The position numbers were made by a program, and so were the translations under genes. 64,000 nucleotides of DNA from Methylobacterium sp. E-005 (lineage in GTDB: Bacteria > Pseudomonadota > Alphaproteobacteria > Rhizobiales > Beijerinckiaceae). The notes beneath the pieces are model-generated. The model saw only the letters and a list, made by a program, of their open reading frames with translations, was not told where the DNA came from and searched no databases. The DNA lies in assembly GCF_022829725.1 (NCBI RefSeq), contig NZ_JAKSYG010000108.1, forward strand, positions 1 through 64,000, written 5' to 3'. This document shows, one piece after another, positions 33,243 through 42,492 of this stretch. Numbering within the stretch: position 1 is the stretch's first letter; the number at the start of each line of letters is the position of its first letter.

Positions 33243-35375
33243 ATGCCCTCCCCCAGCCGGGCCGGCCACCGCGCCGCCCTGTCGCTCCTCGTCTGCGCGA
33301 CGCCATCGGCAGTCCTTGCCCAGGACCCCGCCGTCACCCTCCCCGAACTCAGCGTCGTCGGCGACGCCACGCCCACCGGTCCGCTTCCGGGGGAGGCGCG
33401 TGGGTCGCTCTCGGTGCCGAGCGTCGACCGCCAGCGCGCGACGCTCTACCAGACGGTCGGATCGGTCGCCTTCGTGGACGCCGCGACCCTTCAGGATCGC
33501 TACACCAATACGATCCGGGACGTGCTGAAGGACGTGCCGGGCGTCTACGTGCAGGAGCGCTACGGCCAGGAACTGCGCCTGTCGGTACGCGGCTCAGGCG
33601 TCGCCCGGAACTTCCACCTGCGCGGCATCGAGATCCTGCAGGACGGCATTCCGTTCAACCTCGCGGACGGGAGCGGCGACTTCTATCAGATCGACCCGCT
33701 CGCCCTGCGTTCGGTGGAGGTCTACAAGGGGGGCAATGCCCTGACCTTCGGAGCGACGACGCTCGGCGGCGCGATCAACTTCGTCACGCCCACGGCCTAC
33801 ACGGCCATCGCGCCCAACCTCCTGCGCATCGATGGTGGCAGCTTCGGCACGATCCGCGAGCAGGCGCAGATGTCCCGCATCGACGGGCCGCTCGACGTGC
33901 TGGTCAACGCGACGCTGACCAATTCCGACGGCTTCCGCGCCCACGAGGCGCAGGCGACCAAGAATTTCAATGCCAATATCGGCTACCGGATCGCCCCCGA
34001 CATCGAGACGCGGTTCTATCTCGGCACCTATCTCACCGACCAGAAGCTGCCCGGCAGCCTGACCCTCGGCCAGAGCCTGACCACGCCGACGCTCGCCAAT
34101 CCCACGGCAATCACCGGCAACCAGTCGCGCAAGGTCGAGACGGAGCGGATCGCCAACCGCACCTCGTTCCTGCTCGATGTCGGCAAGCTCGACGTAGACA
34201 GCTGGGCGATCCACAAGAGCCTCTATCACCCGATTTTCCAGGCGCTCGACCAGGATGGCTGGACCTACGGCATCAGCCCGCATTGGGCCGGCACCTTCGA
34301 CCTCGGCGGGTTTCGTGACGACGTGGTGCTGGGCCTGCGCGCCTTCGCGGGCCAGAATTCGGCGCTGCAATTCGCCAACATCCGCGGCCAGCGGGGGGCC
34401 CAGACGCTCAACGCGCTGCAGAGCGCATCGAATTATGAGGCCTATGGCGAGAACCGGTTCTGGTTCCTGCCGGACGTGGCGCTGATGACCGGCGCCAAGG
34501 CCTTCTCGTCGAACCGGGCCTACAGCGACAAGGGCGGCCTGCCCGGCGACCTGAACCCGCGCTTCGCCACGCTGACCTATGCCGGCATCAACCCGAAGAT
34601 CGGCCTGCTCTGGCAGCCGCTGCCCACGGTGCAGGTTTTCGGCGACGTGACCCGGTCCCGGGACGTGCCCGATTTCGGGGACCTCGTGCAGCAGAACCTC
34701 TTCAACACCACGTTCGTGCCGCTGCGGGCCCAGCGCGCCTGGACCTACGAGGCGGGCGCCCGTGGCCGGATCGACCGCCTCTCCTTCGACGTGACGCTCT
34801 ACCGGTCGGACCTGCGCGACGAGCTCATCAACTTCTCGACCAATCCCGGCCTCAACATCCCGGCCGCGACCTTCAACACGCCGCGCTCGATCCATCAGGG
34901 CGTCGAGGCGGCCGTGACCCTCGACCTTGCGGGCGATCTCATTGGCGCCGGTGACGGCCTGAGCCTGACGCAGATCTGGACGCACAACGATTTCCGGTTC
35001 GTGCGCGACCCGGTCTTCGGCAACAACCGCATTGCCGGCATCCCCTCGGATGTGCTGCGCACGGCGTTGAGCTACCGCCATCCGAGCGGCTTCCACATCG
35101 CCCCGGCGGTGGATTGGATACCGGAGGGTGCCTTCGCCGACCACGCTAACACCTTGCGGGTGCCGGGCTACGCGTTGCTTGGGATCGAGGCGGGGATCGA
35201 CTTCCCCAACGGGGTCGCCCTGTTCGTGGACGCCCGCAACCTCACGGACGCGCGCTACGTATCGGACATCGCCGTGGTGGCGAACGCCCGGACGTCCGGC
35301 GGCACGGCGAGCTTGGCCGCCTTCTACCCCGGCAACGGTCGCAGCGTCTTCGCGGGCTTGCGTGCCGCCTTTTGA
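33243..35375 (+). CDS. TonB-dependent outer membrane receptor, probably for copper (710 aa)
   Basis: Energy-dependent outer membrane transporter. Signal peptide 1-26 (ending AVLA-Q), a TonB-box-like stretch LPELSVVGDA, a plug domain at about 70-185 (TIRDVLKDVPGVYVQER, LSVRGSGVARNFHLRGIEI, SVEVYKGGNALTFGATTLGG), then a 22-strand barrel ending in the C-terminal Phe (FAGLRAAF). The plug resembles FecA/OprC-like receptors. Placement directly after the YcnI-PCuAC and DUF2946 genes points to a copper or copper-chelate substrate; sequence alone does not fix the ligand. The last gene of the operon. Confidence 0.92.
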   Translation: MPSPSRAGHRAALSLLVCATPSAVLAQDPAVTLPELSVVGDATPTGPLPGEARGSLSVPSVDRQRATLYQTVGSVAFVDAATLQDRYTNTIRDVLKDVPGVYVQERYGQELRLSVRGSGVARNFHLRGIEILQDGIPFNLADGSGDFYQIDPLALRSVEVYKGGNALTFGATTLGGAINFVTPTAYTAIAPNLLRIDGGSFGTIREQAQMSRIDGPLDVLVNATLTNSDGFRAHEAQATKNFNANIGYRIAPDIETRFYLGTYLTDQKLPGSLTLGQSLTTPTLANPTAITGNQSRKVETERIANRTSFLLDVGKLDVDSWAIHKSLYHPIFQALDQDGWTYGISPHWAGTFDLGGFRDDVVLGLRAFAGQNSALQFANIRGQRGAQTLNALQSASNYEAYGENRFWFLPDVALMTGAKAFSSNRAYSDKGGLPGDLNPRFATLTYAGINPKIGLLWQPLPTVQVFGDVTRSRDVPDFGDLVQQNLFNTTFVPLRAQRAWTYEAGARGRIDRLSFDVTLYRSDLRDELINFSTNPGLNIPAATFNTPRSIHQGVEAAVTLDLAGDLIGAGDGLSLTQIWTHNDFRFVRDPVFGNNRIAGIPSDVLRTALSYRHPSGFHIAPAVDWIPEGAFADHANTLRVPGYALLGIEAGIDFPNGVALFVDARNLTDARYVSDIAVVANARTSGGTASLAAFYPGNGRSVFAGLRAAF

Positions 35376-35555
35376 ATGCTGGCATCCGCGGGCAGACCGC
35401 TTATCTTGGAGTCCCGCGCGGGGTTAACGTTAAAAAAGGTTGAAGCCTGATCCCGGCGCCGATCGGCGCTAGGATTGCAGCGTCGTCGGACAGCACGGGA
35501 CGAGGCGTCCCATTTCCGGGCAGACAAAGCCGTCGGACGGCACGGGAGAGGCAAG

Positions 35556-36086
35556 ATGAACGGCTTCGATGTCACGTTCCGGGACGATCAGGACTGGGTC
35601 GATTTCGGCAAGTCCTACGTCAATTCGGAGGCCTTCAAGTCGCTGTTCCGCGAGGGGATGAAGCTCGTCGAGGAGACAGCCGCCTATCTCGACGGCGAGG
35701 GACGCGACGAATCACGCCTCATCTCGCGCGACGCGACGCTGAGCTACGCGGCCGAGAGCATGCGCCTGACGACGCTGCTGATGCAGGTCGCCTCCTGGCT
35801 GCTGGTGCAGCGTGCCGTCGCCGAGGGTGAAATGACGCCGGCCGAGGCTCTCTTGGAGAAGCACCGCGTAAAGCTCGGCAGCAGCGAGCCACCGAAGCCG
35901 CAGGATTTCAACCTTCTGCCGATGCGGCTCCAGCAGCTGATCATGCGGGCGCGGCGCCTGCACAGCCGCATCCTGCATCTGGATGTCCTGATCACCGAGG
36001 ACCGGCCGGCGCCCGCCCCGGTGGAGAGTCCGGTCGCCGCTCAGCACGGCCTGCTCCGCATGGCGTTCCGCCTCAGCGACGGCTGA
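35556..36086 (+). CDS. rcdA: RcdA/DUF1465-family adaptor (176 aa)
   Basis: RcdA is an adaptor that helps ClpXP degrade CtrA and other proteins at the Caulobacter cell-cycle switch. The match is the helical bundle signature FREGMKLVEETAAYLDGEGR, LSYAAESMRLTTLLMQVASW and LLVQRAVAEGEMTPAEA, and a flexible C-terminus. The ATG at 35556 follows GAGAGGCAAG and precedes MNGFDVTFRDDQ. It stands alone. The role in this organism is inferred from Caulobacter. Confidence 0.9.
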   Translation: MNGFDVTFRDDQDWVDFGKSYVNSEAFKSLFREGMKLVEETAAYLDGEGRDESRLISRDATLSYAAESMRLTTLLMQVASWLLVQRAVAEGEMTPAEALLEKHRVKLGSSEPPKPQDFNLLPMRLQQLIMRARRLHSRILHLDVLITEDRPAPAPVESPVAAQHGLLRMAFRLSDG

Positions 36087-36110
36087 GGCTCTCGAAAGCG
36101 GATCCGGCGT

Positions 36111-36476
36111 TCAGAACGCCGGTAACTGGCTGGGAAACCGCGCCTTGAGGAGTTGGCGGATGGCGTCGTTCCGGAAGGCGCGCACCAGTGGCGGCACCCG
36201 ATCGGCGTTCCTGTCCGCCTCACGGACCCCGACGACGGTGTTGTAGGGATTGGCCAAAGCCGATTCGAGCGCGACCGGACCCTTGTTCGGCAACGGGTGG
36301 TCGGAGAAGACCACGAGCTCGGGACCAAGCCCGTCCCGGGTAACGATTTCCTTGGCCGTCGCCCGGTGAATCTCGGAATCGCCGCCCCAGATGCCGCGCC
36401 TGATTCGGTCCCGGGCGCACGCCGGTGCCGATACGATCCACGGGACGGCGAAGGCGAGGGGAAGCGTCCGGATCAT
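36111..36476 (-). pseudogene. metQ: MetQ/NlpA-family methionine-binding protein with a large internal in-frame deletion (121 aa left of about 270)
   Basis: MetQ is the substrate-binding protein of the MetNIQ D/L-methionine importer. The open frame has the beginning of such a protein (signal peptide 1-21, then GGDSEI, TAKEIVTRDGLGPELVVFSD) and its end (ALANPYNTVVGVREADRN, LVRAFRNDAIRQLLKARF, C-terminal LPAF), joined near residue 64 (36285). About 140 residues, most of the two lobes and the ligand pocket, are missing. The reading frame is kept across the joint, so a 121-residue secreted product could be made but could not bind methionine. metN and metI are not nearby. Confidence 0.82.
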
Positions 36477-36896
36477 CTGAGACGGATCCGCCGTTTAACC
36501 GCGCAGACGTTCACGCCGCGGCAAAACCGGAGTTCCAGCAGAGCGCAACGCACGCATCCCAGGATTCCCCGATGATGGATCAACGGGTCGGGGATCCACG
36601 ATGCGTTGACTGCGATGAGAATGCCCACGGCGCAGAGGGGACTGCGTTCCGAAGCCGATCTGCGACCATCCCGGGACGGATCGACTGGAATCCGACCGCC
36701 GGACAGCGGCGTTCTGGCACGGCGGGGCAGGCATTCGCGGTACCGTTTCGTGGAACACAGGCGGATGGCCGATCGCGGCACCACCGACGAGGGCGCGTCC
36801 ACGGCCGCGCGGCAATCACAACGGAAACGGGCGGCCCCCTGAGGAAGCCGCCCGCCCTGAAACAGATCGCACCCGGGGGTGCAGCGTTCGGATGAC
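36477..36896. other. Gene-free stretch between metQ remnant and rpmE
   Basis: No frame in these 420 bases on either strand reads like a conserved protein; the open frames are rich in Arg, Ser and Pro, as expected for non-coding GC-rich DNA. The rpmE terminator hairpin lies near its right end. The left part, upstream of the metQ remnant on the minus strand, would have carried the metQ promoter; I see no S-adenosylmethionine riboswitch that I can defend. Confidence 0.5.
36829..36853 (-). terminator. Terminator hairpin of rpmE
   Basis: A 7-bp stem (GGGCGGC 36829-36835 with GCCGCCC 36847-36853) lies 44 bp past the rpmE stop. On the minus strand it is followed by CGTTTCCGTTGTG, a weak T-rich tract. 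Position and shape fit an intrinsic terminator. Confidence 0.6.
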
Positions 36897-37145
36897 TCAG
36901 CGCTTGCCGATGTTGCCGAAGCGCGAGTTGAAGCGCGAAACGCGGCCAGCCCGGTCGAGCATCTTCTGCTCGCCGCCGGTCCAGGCCGGGTGGGTGAGCG
37001 GATCGATGTCGAGGTTGAGGGTGTCGCCCTCCTTGCCGTAGGTCGAACGGGTCCGGTACTCGGTGCCGTCCGTCATCACGACCTTGATGAAGTGGTAATC
37101 GGGGTGCTCTGTCCCCTTGGCCTTCGCGGCCGCGTCCTTCGCCAT
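36897..37145 (-). CDS. rpmE: 50S ribosomal protein bL31 (82 aa)
   Basis: Ribosomal large-subunit protein at the subunit interface. Seen: [51 protein letters not shown]. The zinc-binding Cys of the classical C+ form are absent, so this is the zinc-independent (C-) form usual in alphaproteobacteria. The N-terminus has a lysine/alanine extension ([13 protein letters not shown]). It is divergent from the ABC exporter gene. Confidence 0.96.
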   Translation of the reverse strand: MAKDAAAKAKGTEHPDYHFIKVVMTDGTEYRTRSTYGKEGDTLNLDIDPLTHPAWTGGEQKMLDRAGRVSRFNSRFGNIGKR

Positions 37146-37387
37146 GACCTGTCGTCCCTGATCTGGCACGCCGGCGGGAAGCGCAGGAGGCGCCGCCCGG
37201 CCCGGAATGCGGAAGATGTCACCGGTTGCACCGAACCGTGGGTTCGTGCAACGGCACGTACAAGCCGACCGTGGTGGCGGCCCGCGGCCATTGAACACAC
37301 GCAATCGGATGAGCGGCGGCGTATACCGCAGGCTCGCCCCGGTCACAAGCGCCGCGGACCGGGAGAGTGACGAACACGAGAGGCGTA

Positions 37388-39232
37388 ATGGCCCGTAGAC
37401 CCAAGGTGGCCGTTGAGGGGCGGCCGAAAGCGCCGCTGAGCGCGCTCCGGCCGCTGCTCCCGTTCGCGCTGCGCTATCGCGGCCGGATCGTCGCCGGGCT
37501 CATCGCCCTTGCCTGCGCGTCCGCCTCGACCCTGGTGGTCCCGATCGCGATGCGCCGGGTTATCGACCACGGCTTCACGGTCGACGGCTCGGGGGTGATC
37601 GACGCCTATTTCCTGGCCCTGCTCGGGGTGGTGGCGGCCTTCGCGCTGTCGAGCGCGGCCCGGGTCTACACCGTCGTGACACTTGGCGAGCGGGTGGTGG
37701 CAGATCTGCGGGCGGCCGTGTTCGCCCGGCTCACGATCCTCGACCCGGCCTTCTTCGACCGGGCGCAATCGGGCGAGATCGTCTCGCGGCTCACCGCGGA
37801 CGCGACTCAGATCAAGTCGGCCTTCGGGGTCTCGGTCTCGATCCTGCTGCGCAACCTGTTCCTGTTCGTGGGTGCCACCGCCATGATGGTGATCACGAGC
37901 CCGCGTCTGTCCGTGATGGTGCTGGCCGCCATCCCCGTCATCGTTTTCCCGCTGATCCTGTCCGGTCGCGGCGTGCGTCGGCGGTCCCGGGCCGCCCAGG
38001 ACCGGCTGGCCGAGGCCTCCGCGTATGCCGCCGAGGCGGTCGGGGCCGTGCGGACCATGCAGGCCTTCGGCCGGTCGGGCAGCACCGCCGCCCGGTTCGC
38101 GAAGGCCTCCGAGGAAGCCTACGGGGCCGCCCGCGATTCGATCCGGGCGCGGGCGCTGCTCACCGGCGTCGCGATCTTCCTGATCTCCGCCTCCGTGGTG
38201 GGGGTGATGTGGTACGGCGCGCAAGGGGTGCTCACCCACACGATGACGGGCGGCGAACTCTCCCAATTCGTCCTCTACGCGGTGTTCGGCGCCGGCGCCC
38301 TCGGCCAGCTCTCCGAGGTCTACGGCGACCTCGCCATGTCGGCGGGGGCGGCCGAGCGGCTCACCGAGATTCTGGCGGCCGAGCCCGCGATCCGCGCGCC
38401 GGTGCCGGCCCTTCCCCTGCCCGAGCCCGCGCAGGGCGCCGTCACCTTCGAGGCCGTGCGCTTCGCCTATCCGACCCGGCCCGGCCACACCGCCCTCGAT
38501 GGCTTGAGCTTCGCGGCCGCCCCCGGTGAACGGATCGCCATCGTCGGTCCCTCCGGGGCCGGCAAGTCGACGGTGTTCCAGCTGCTGCTGCGCTTCTACG
38601 ATCCGCAGGGCGGCCGGATCCTGGTCGACGGCGCCACCATCACGCAGGTCGACCCCGAGCGCCTGCGCGCCCGCACCGCCCTGGTTCCGCAGGATCCGGT
38701 CGTGTTCTCCGGCAGCGTCAGCGAAAACATCCGCTACGGGCGGCCGGAGGCGAGCGAAGCGGAGGTCCGGCAAGCTGCCGAACTGGCTCACGCGCACGGC
38801 TTCATCACAGCCCTGCCCCAGGGCTACGACACGCAGGTCGGCGAGCGCGGCGTGACGCTCTCGGGCGGCCAGCGGCAGCGGATCGCCATCGCCCGGGCGA
38901 TCCTCAAGGACGCACCGATCCTGCTCCTCGACGAGGCGACCTCGGCGCTCGACGCGGAATCCGAGCGCGCCGTCCAGGCCGCCCTCGATACCCTGATGCG
39001 CGGGCGCACCACCCTGGTCATCGCCCACCGGCTCGCCACGATCCGCGCCGCGGACCGGATCCTCGTCCTCGACGACGGCCGCATCGTCGAGACCGGGACC
39101 CACGAGAGCCTGCTGGCCCAGGGCGCGCTCTACGCGCAACTCGCGAACCTGCAGTTCACGGATGCGCTCGACGAGACCGCCCGGGGCAAGGAGCCCCGCA
39201 CACGCGGCGAGCGGCTGCCGGCGGCCGAGTGA
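37388..39232 (+). CDS. ABC transporter, fused permease and ATPase, MsbA/multidrug type (614 aa)
   Basis: Type IV ABC exporter half-transporter that dimerises in the inner membrane. Six helices and long intracellular loops fill residues 25-330. The ATPase follows: Walker [10 protein letters not shown] (about 387-395), Q-loop VPQDPVVF, signature [14 protein letters not shown] (about 490-503), Walker [13 protein letters not shown] (about 511-522), and a switch His in VIAHRLATI. The substrate (lipid, drug or polysaccharide precursor) is not predictable. The ATG at 37388 follows GAGAGGCG. It is followed after 45 bp by the D-cysteine desulfhydrase-like gene, possibly one operon. Confidence 0.95.
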   Translation: MARRPKVAVEGRPKAPLSALRPLLPFALRYRGRIVAGLIALACASASTLVVPIAMRRVIDHGFTVDGSGVIDAYFLALLGVVAAFALSSAARVYTVVTLGERVVADLRAAVFARLTILDPAFFDRAQSGEIVSRLTADATQIKSAFGVSVSILLRNLFLFVGATAMMVITSPRLSVMVLAAIPVIVFPLILSGRGVRRRSRAAQDRLAEASAYAAEAVGAVRTMQAFGRSGSTAARFAKASEEAYGAARDSIRARALLTGVAIFLISASVVGVMWYGAQGVLTHTMTGGELSQFVLYAVFGAGALGQLSEVYGDLAMSAGAAERLTEILAAEPAIRAPVPALPLPEPAQGAVTFEAVRFAYPTRPGHTALDGLSFAAAPGERIAIVGPSGAGKSTVFQLLLRFYDPQGGRILVDGATITQVDPERLRARTALVPQDPVVFSGSVSENIRYGRPEASEAEVRQAAELAHAHGFITALPQGYDTQVGERGVTLSGGQRQRIAIARAILKDAPILLLDEATSALDAESERAVQAALDTLMRGRTTLVIAHRLATIRAADRILVLDDGRIVETGTHESLLAQGALYAQLANLQFTDALDETARGKEPRTRGERLPAAE

Positions 39233-39277
39233 GCCAAACCCGGGACAGGGGTCGCGGCACGGTGTAGACAGGCCGTC

Positions 39278-40300
39278 ATGCCGACGCTCGATGTCACCCG
39301 CTTCCCGCGCCTGCCGCTCCTGGCCCTTCCGACGCCGATCGAGCCACTCGACGGCCTCACGGCCCATCTTGGGGCTGCGCTCAACGGCGTCCGGATCTTC
39401 GTGAAGCGCGACGACGTGGCTGGGATCGGCCTCGGCGGCAACAAGCTGCGCAAGCTGGAATACCTGCTCGGTGCCGCAAAATCTGCGGGCGCCGACACGG
39501 CCATCACTGTCGGCGCCATCCAGTCGAACCACGCGCGACTCACCGCGGCGGCGACCGCCCGGGCGGGCCTCGCCTGCGAGCTGTTCCTGACCCGCAGCGT
39601 GCCGCGCCAGGATCCCGACTATACCGGCAACGGCAATCGCCTGCTCGACGATCTGTTCGGCGCCACGGTTCACGAATTGCCGGGCGAGGCCGATTCCCTT
39701 GCAGCCGCCGAGGCGCGGGCGGACGCGCTGCGGGCGCAGGGCCGGACGGTCTACACCTTCCCCTCCGGCGGCTCGAGCCCGACCGGCTGCCTCGGTTACG
39801 CAAACTGCGCCGCCGAGATTCTGGCTCAGGCGGACGAGCTGGGCGTGACCTTCGCCCAGATCGTTACGGCGAACGGCAGCGCCGGCACCCATGCCGGGTT
39901 GGTCGCGGGGCTCGCCGCGATGGGCCTCGACCCGCGCCTGGCGAAATCCTTCGCGGTACTCGCCGAGGAGGAACGTGCCCGGGCGGAGGTCCTGGAGAAG
40001 GCCAACGCGACGCTGGCGCTGATCGGAACGGAGCAGCGCGTGTCACCGGAGGACATCAACCTCGACGGCGGCCATCGCGGCCCGGGCTACGGGATCCCGA
40101 CGGCCGGCATGCTGGAGGCCGTCCGGCTGATGGCGCGAACCGAGGGCAAGCTCCTCGATCCGGTCTACAGCGGCAAGGCCTTCGCGGGCCTGCTGCACGA
40201 CGTCCGGGCCGGACTCTACCCGGCGGGATCAGCGGTGCTGTTCCTGATGACCGGCGGCACGCCCGGGATCTTCGCCTACAAGGACGCGCTGGCGGGCTGA
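39278..40300 (+). CDS. dcyD: D-cysteine desulfhydrase / ACC deaminase family PLP enzyme (340 aa)
   Basis: Fold-type II PLP enzyme. The PLP-binding lysine is Lys56 in GLGGNKLRKLEYLL; the substrate-activating segment GAIQSNHARLTAAATA and the phosphate loop (ANGSAGTHAGL) are present, as is the C-terminal LMTGGTPGIFAYKD. These define the D-cysteine desulfhydrase/1-aminocyclopropane-1-carboxylate deaminase group; D-cysteine desulfhydrase releases sulfide, pyruvate and ammonia. ACC deaminase, a plant-growth trait of methylobacteria, is related, but the start PRLPLLALPTPIEPL and length favour the D-cysteine branch. Confidence 0.88.
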   Translation: MPTLDVTRFPRLPLLALPTPIEPLDGLTAHLGAALNGVRIFVKRDDVAGIGLGGNKLRKLEYLLGAAKSAGADTAITVGAIQSNHARLTAAATARAGLACELFLTRSVPRQDPDYTGNGNRLLDDLFGATVHELPGEADSLAAAEARADALRAQGRTVYTFPSGGSSPTGCLGYANCAAEILAQADELGVTFAQIVTANGSAGTHAGLVAGLAAMGLDPRLAKSFAVLAEEERARAEVLEKANATLALIGTEQRVSPEDINLDGGHRGPGYGIPTAGMLEAVRLMARTEGKLLDPVYSGKAFAGLLHDVRAGLYPAGSAVLFLMTGGTPGIFAYKDALAG

Positions 40301-40336
40301 GCGTGCTGTCGGGCCGCCCGGACAGGGAGGCCGCTC

Positions 40337-41350
40337 CTACCTCTCGGTGAGCTTCATCTCGATCCGGCGGTTGCGGGCGTAGGCCTCCTCGGTGGTTCCG
40401 GCATCAAGGGGCTGGAATTCGCCGAAAGCGCCGGCCAGGAGGTGCTGGGGCGGGATGCCCCTGCCGGAGAGGTACTGCACCACCGCGATGGCGCGGGCCG
40501 CCGAGAGCGCCCAGTTCGATGGGAATTGCGACGTGCTGATCGGCCTTGCATCGGTGTGGCCGTCGACCCGCAGCACCCAGGGCAGATCCGCCGGGATCTG
40601 CTTGGCGAGGTCCGAGATCGCGCCGGCGATCCGGTCGAGTTCCGGCCCGGCCTCGGGCTTCAGGGTCGCCGAACCCGCGGGGAACAGCACCTCCGATTGC
40701 AGCACGAAGCGGTCGCCGACCACGCGGATGTCGGGGCGGTTGCCGAGGATCTGGCGCAGGCGGCCGAAGAAGTCGGAGCGGTAGCGCGCCAGCTCTTGGA
40801 CCTTCTGCGCCAGGGCGACGTTCAGCCGGCTGCCGAGCTCGGCGATGCGGGCCTGGGATTCCCGGTCGCGACTCTCGGAGGCGGCGAGCGCATCCTCCAG
40901 GGCGGCGAGCTGGCGGCGCATGGCGCTGATCTGCTCGTTCAGCAGATCGATCTGGGACAGGGCCCGCTTGGTCGCGCCCCGCTCGGCCTCGAGCTGCTTG
41001 TCGAACGCGCCCGCCGCCCCCTGGCTGACGGTTGCGGCCTCGGCCTGGGTCTTCGCCTGATCGCGCTCGGCCTCGACGCCGGCGAGCGTCGTGCGCAGAT
41101 TGCGGACCTCGTCTTCCTGATTGCGGCGGTTCGAGCGCTCCAGGGCGAGAAGATCGGTGAGTTCGGCGATCTGGCGGTTGAGCTTGACGAGCGTTTCGTC
41201 CCGGCCGGTCAGCTCCTGCGAGAGGAAGAACTGCCCGACCACGAAGACCGTGAGCAGGAACACGACCGCGAGCAGGAGCGTCGCCAGGGCATCGACGTAG
41301 CCCGGCCAGACGTTGAGGGTGCGCCGGGACCGCGCCGCCGTGGACGCCAT
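40337..41350 (-). CDS. OmpA/MotB-like peptidoglycan-binding protein with coiled coil (337 aa)
   Basis: Stator-like partner of the adjacent proton channel. One membrane helix near the N-terminus (about 18-38, TLLLAVVFLLTVFVVGQFFL), a long coiled coil (about 50-160, with heptads such as LERSNRRNQEDEVRNLRTTL), then an OmpA C-terminal domain (about 215-335) with the peptidoglycan motif VDGHTDARPIS and NWALSAARAIAVVQYL. The first residues (VWPGYVDALATLL) resemble MotB-type plugs. Start ATG overlaps the stop of the upstream channel gene by one base, so the two are coupled. Not the flagellar MotB pair by sequence and context; function unproven. Confidence 0.88.
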   Translation of the reverse strand: MASTAARSRRTLNVWPGYVDALATLLLAVVFLLTVFVVGQFFLSQELTGRDETLVKLNRQIAELTDLLALERSNRRNQEDEVRNLRTTLAGVEAERDQAKTQAEAATVSQGAAGAFDKQLEAERGATKRALSQIDLLNEQISAMRRQLAALEDALAASESRDRESQARIAELGSRLNVALAQKVQELARYRSDFFGRLRQILGNRPDIRVVGDRFVLQSEVLFPAGSATLKPEAGPELDRIAGAISDLAKQIPADLPWVLRVDGHTDARPISTSQFPSNWALSAARAIAVVQYLSGRGIPPQHLLAGAFGEFQPLDAGTTEEAYARNRRIEMKLTER

Positions 41351-42330
41351 CAGACCCGCTCCCGGCCGAGCCGGTCGAGCACCTGCTTCAGCTCGCGCTC
41401 GCGGCTCGCCTGGGCTTCGACCCAGTCACGGATCATCTGCTGCTCGGCACGCATGTGCTGCACGAGACCCTGGATGCCTTCGGCGAGGTTGGTCATGGCG
41501 AGCGTTGCGGCGCGGCTGCCGCCGCCCTCGGCCACCAGGGTGGCCAGGCGATCGATCGCCTCCTTCAGTTCCTGGGTGCCGGCTCCCCCAGTCCGGACGG
41601 GAACGGCGGCCTCAGCGGCCACTGACGCCTCGCCGGACATCAGCCAATCCTGCAATTCGTTGTGGAAACGTGCGTGGGCTTGGCCGGCCTGCAGCTCGAG
41701 GAAGCCGGTGATCAGCGACGAGGCGAGGCCAAACAGGGAGGCCGAGAAGGCGAGCCCGATTCCCGAGAGGGGCACGGCCAGGCCCGACTTCAGCTCATCG
41801 AACATCACCCCGGCATCGCCGCCGCCGCGCATGCCCCTGATCACGCCGCCCACGGCCGAGAGCGTGTCGATCAGGCCCCAGAAGGTTCCGAGCAGGCCGA
41901 GCAGGATCAGGATGCCGGCGATGTAGCGCAGGATCTCGCGCCCCTCGTCGAGGCGGGCCGCGATCGTGTCGAGGTAGCCGGCGGTGCCGGGCAGCGTCAC
42001 CCCCCCGGTCCGGGCGGCGACCATCGACGCCATCGGCGCCAGGAGGGCGGGCGGGCGCTTGGCCTGGGCGCCGCGTGCGGCGGCGTTGACGTAGGCGACC
42101 TCGCGAAACAGTCGGATGACCTGCCCGAAGGCGATCACGACCGCGATCAGCAGGACCCCGAGGATGAGGCCGTTGAGACCGGGATTGGCGAGGAAGGCCG
42201 GCGTGATCTGCTTGAACAGAATGAAGGCGAGGAAGCCGACGAGGATCAGAAAGACGACCATGCGCCCGAGATAAATTCCGGGCTTGGCCAGCGGTTCCTT
42301 GGTGTTCTCGCCGGTATCGCGGGCGGCCAT
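41350..42330 (-). CDS. MotA/TolQ/ExbB-family proton channel (326 aa)
   Basis: Inner-membrane channel subunit thought to use proton flow to drive a partner anchored in peptidoglycan. Helices are seen near 25-45, 50-72, about 137-160 and about 195-220 (YIAGILILLGLLGTFWGLI; VPLSGIGLAFSASLFGLASS), the latter two being the conserved MotA/ExbB pair. The C-terminal half is cytoplasmic and helical. It forms an operon with the OmpA-domain gene. Homologous pairs in Rhizobiales are annotated as flagellar motor MotA/MotB-like but lie away from flagellar genes. Confidence 0.9.
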   Translation of the reverse strand: MAARDTGENTKEPLAKPGIYLGRMVVFLILVGFLAFILFKQITPAFLANPGLNGLILGVLLIAVVIAFGQVIRLFREVAYVNAAARGAQAKRPPALLAPMASMVAARTGGVTLPGTAGYLDTIAARLDEGREILRYIAGILILLGLLGTFWGLIDTLSAVGGVIRGMRGGGDAGVMFDELKSGLAVPLSGIGLAFSASLFGLASSLITGFLELQAGQAHARFHNELQDWLMSGEASVAAEAAVPVRTGGAGTQELKEAIDRLATLVAEGGGSRAATLAMTNLAEGIQGLVQHMRAEQQMIRDWVEAQASRERELKQVLDRLGRERV

Positions 42331-42492
42331 CGGTCGCTCTAGCCTGATCTCAGAAGATGCGGTCGCCGGCGGCGTCCGTCCTGCTCACTGTGGCGGCAGG
42401 GCCGGATGCGATCAAGTCACGCCCAGGACGCAGGCGCATCGCGTGGTGAACGGAAGGCGGATCCGGACCTCGCCCGCCTGACGCAATCGGGA

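Noticed and set aside
37343..39892. Very long minus-strand open frame (849 codons) opposite the ABC exporter and desulfhydrase genes
   Set aside because: It is antisense to two well-supported genes and its product is a low-complexity Arg/Gly/Asp/Glu-rich string, as expected from the codon bias of the true genes.
40337..42330. Possible Zorya-type defence pair (ZorA/ZorB are MotA-like and OmpA-like)
   Set aside because: There is no zorC, zorD or zorE next to it, the channel is far shorter than ZorA with its long tail, and both sides are housekeeping genes (ymdB, desulfhydrase).
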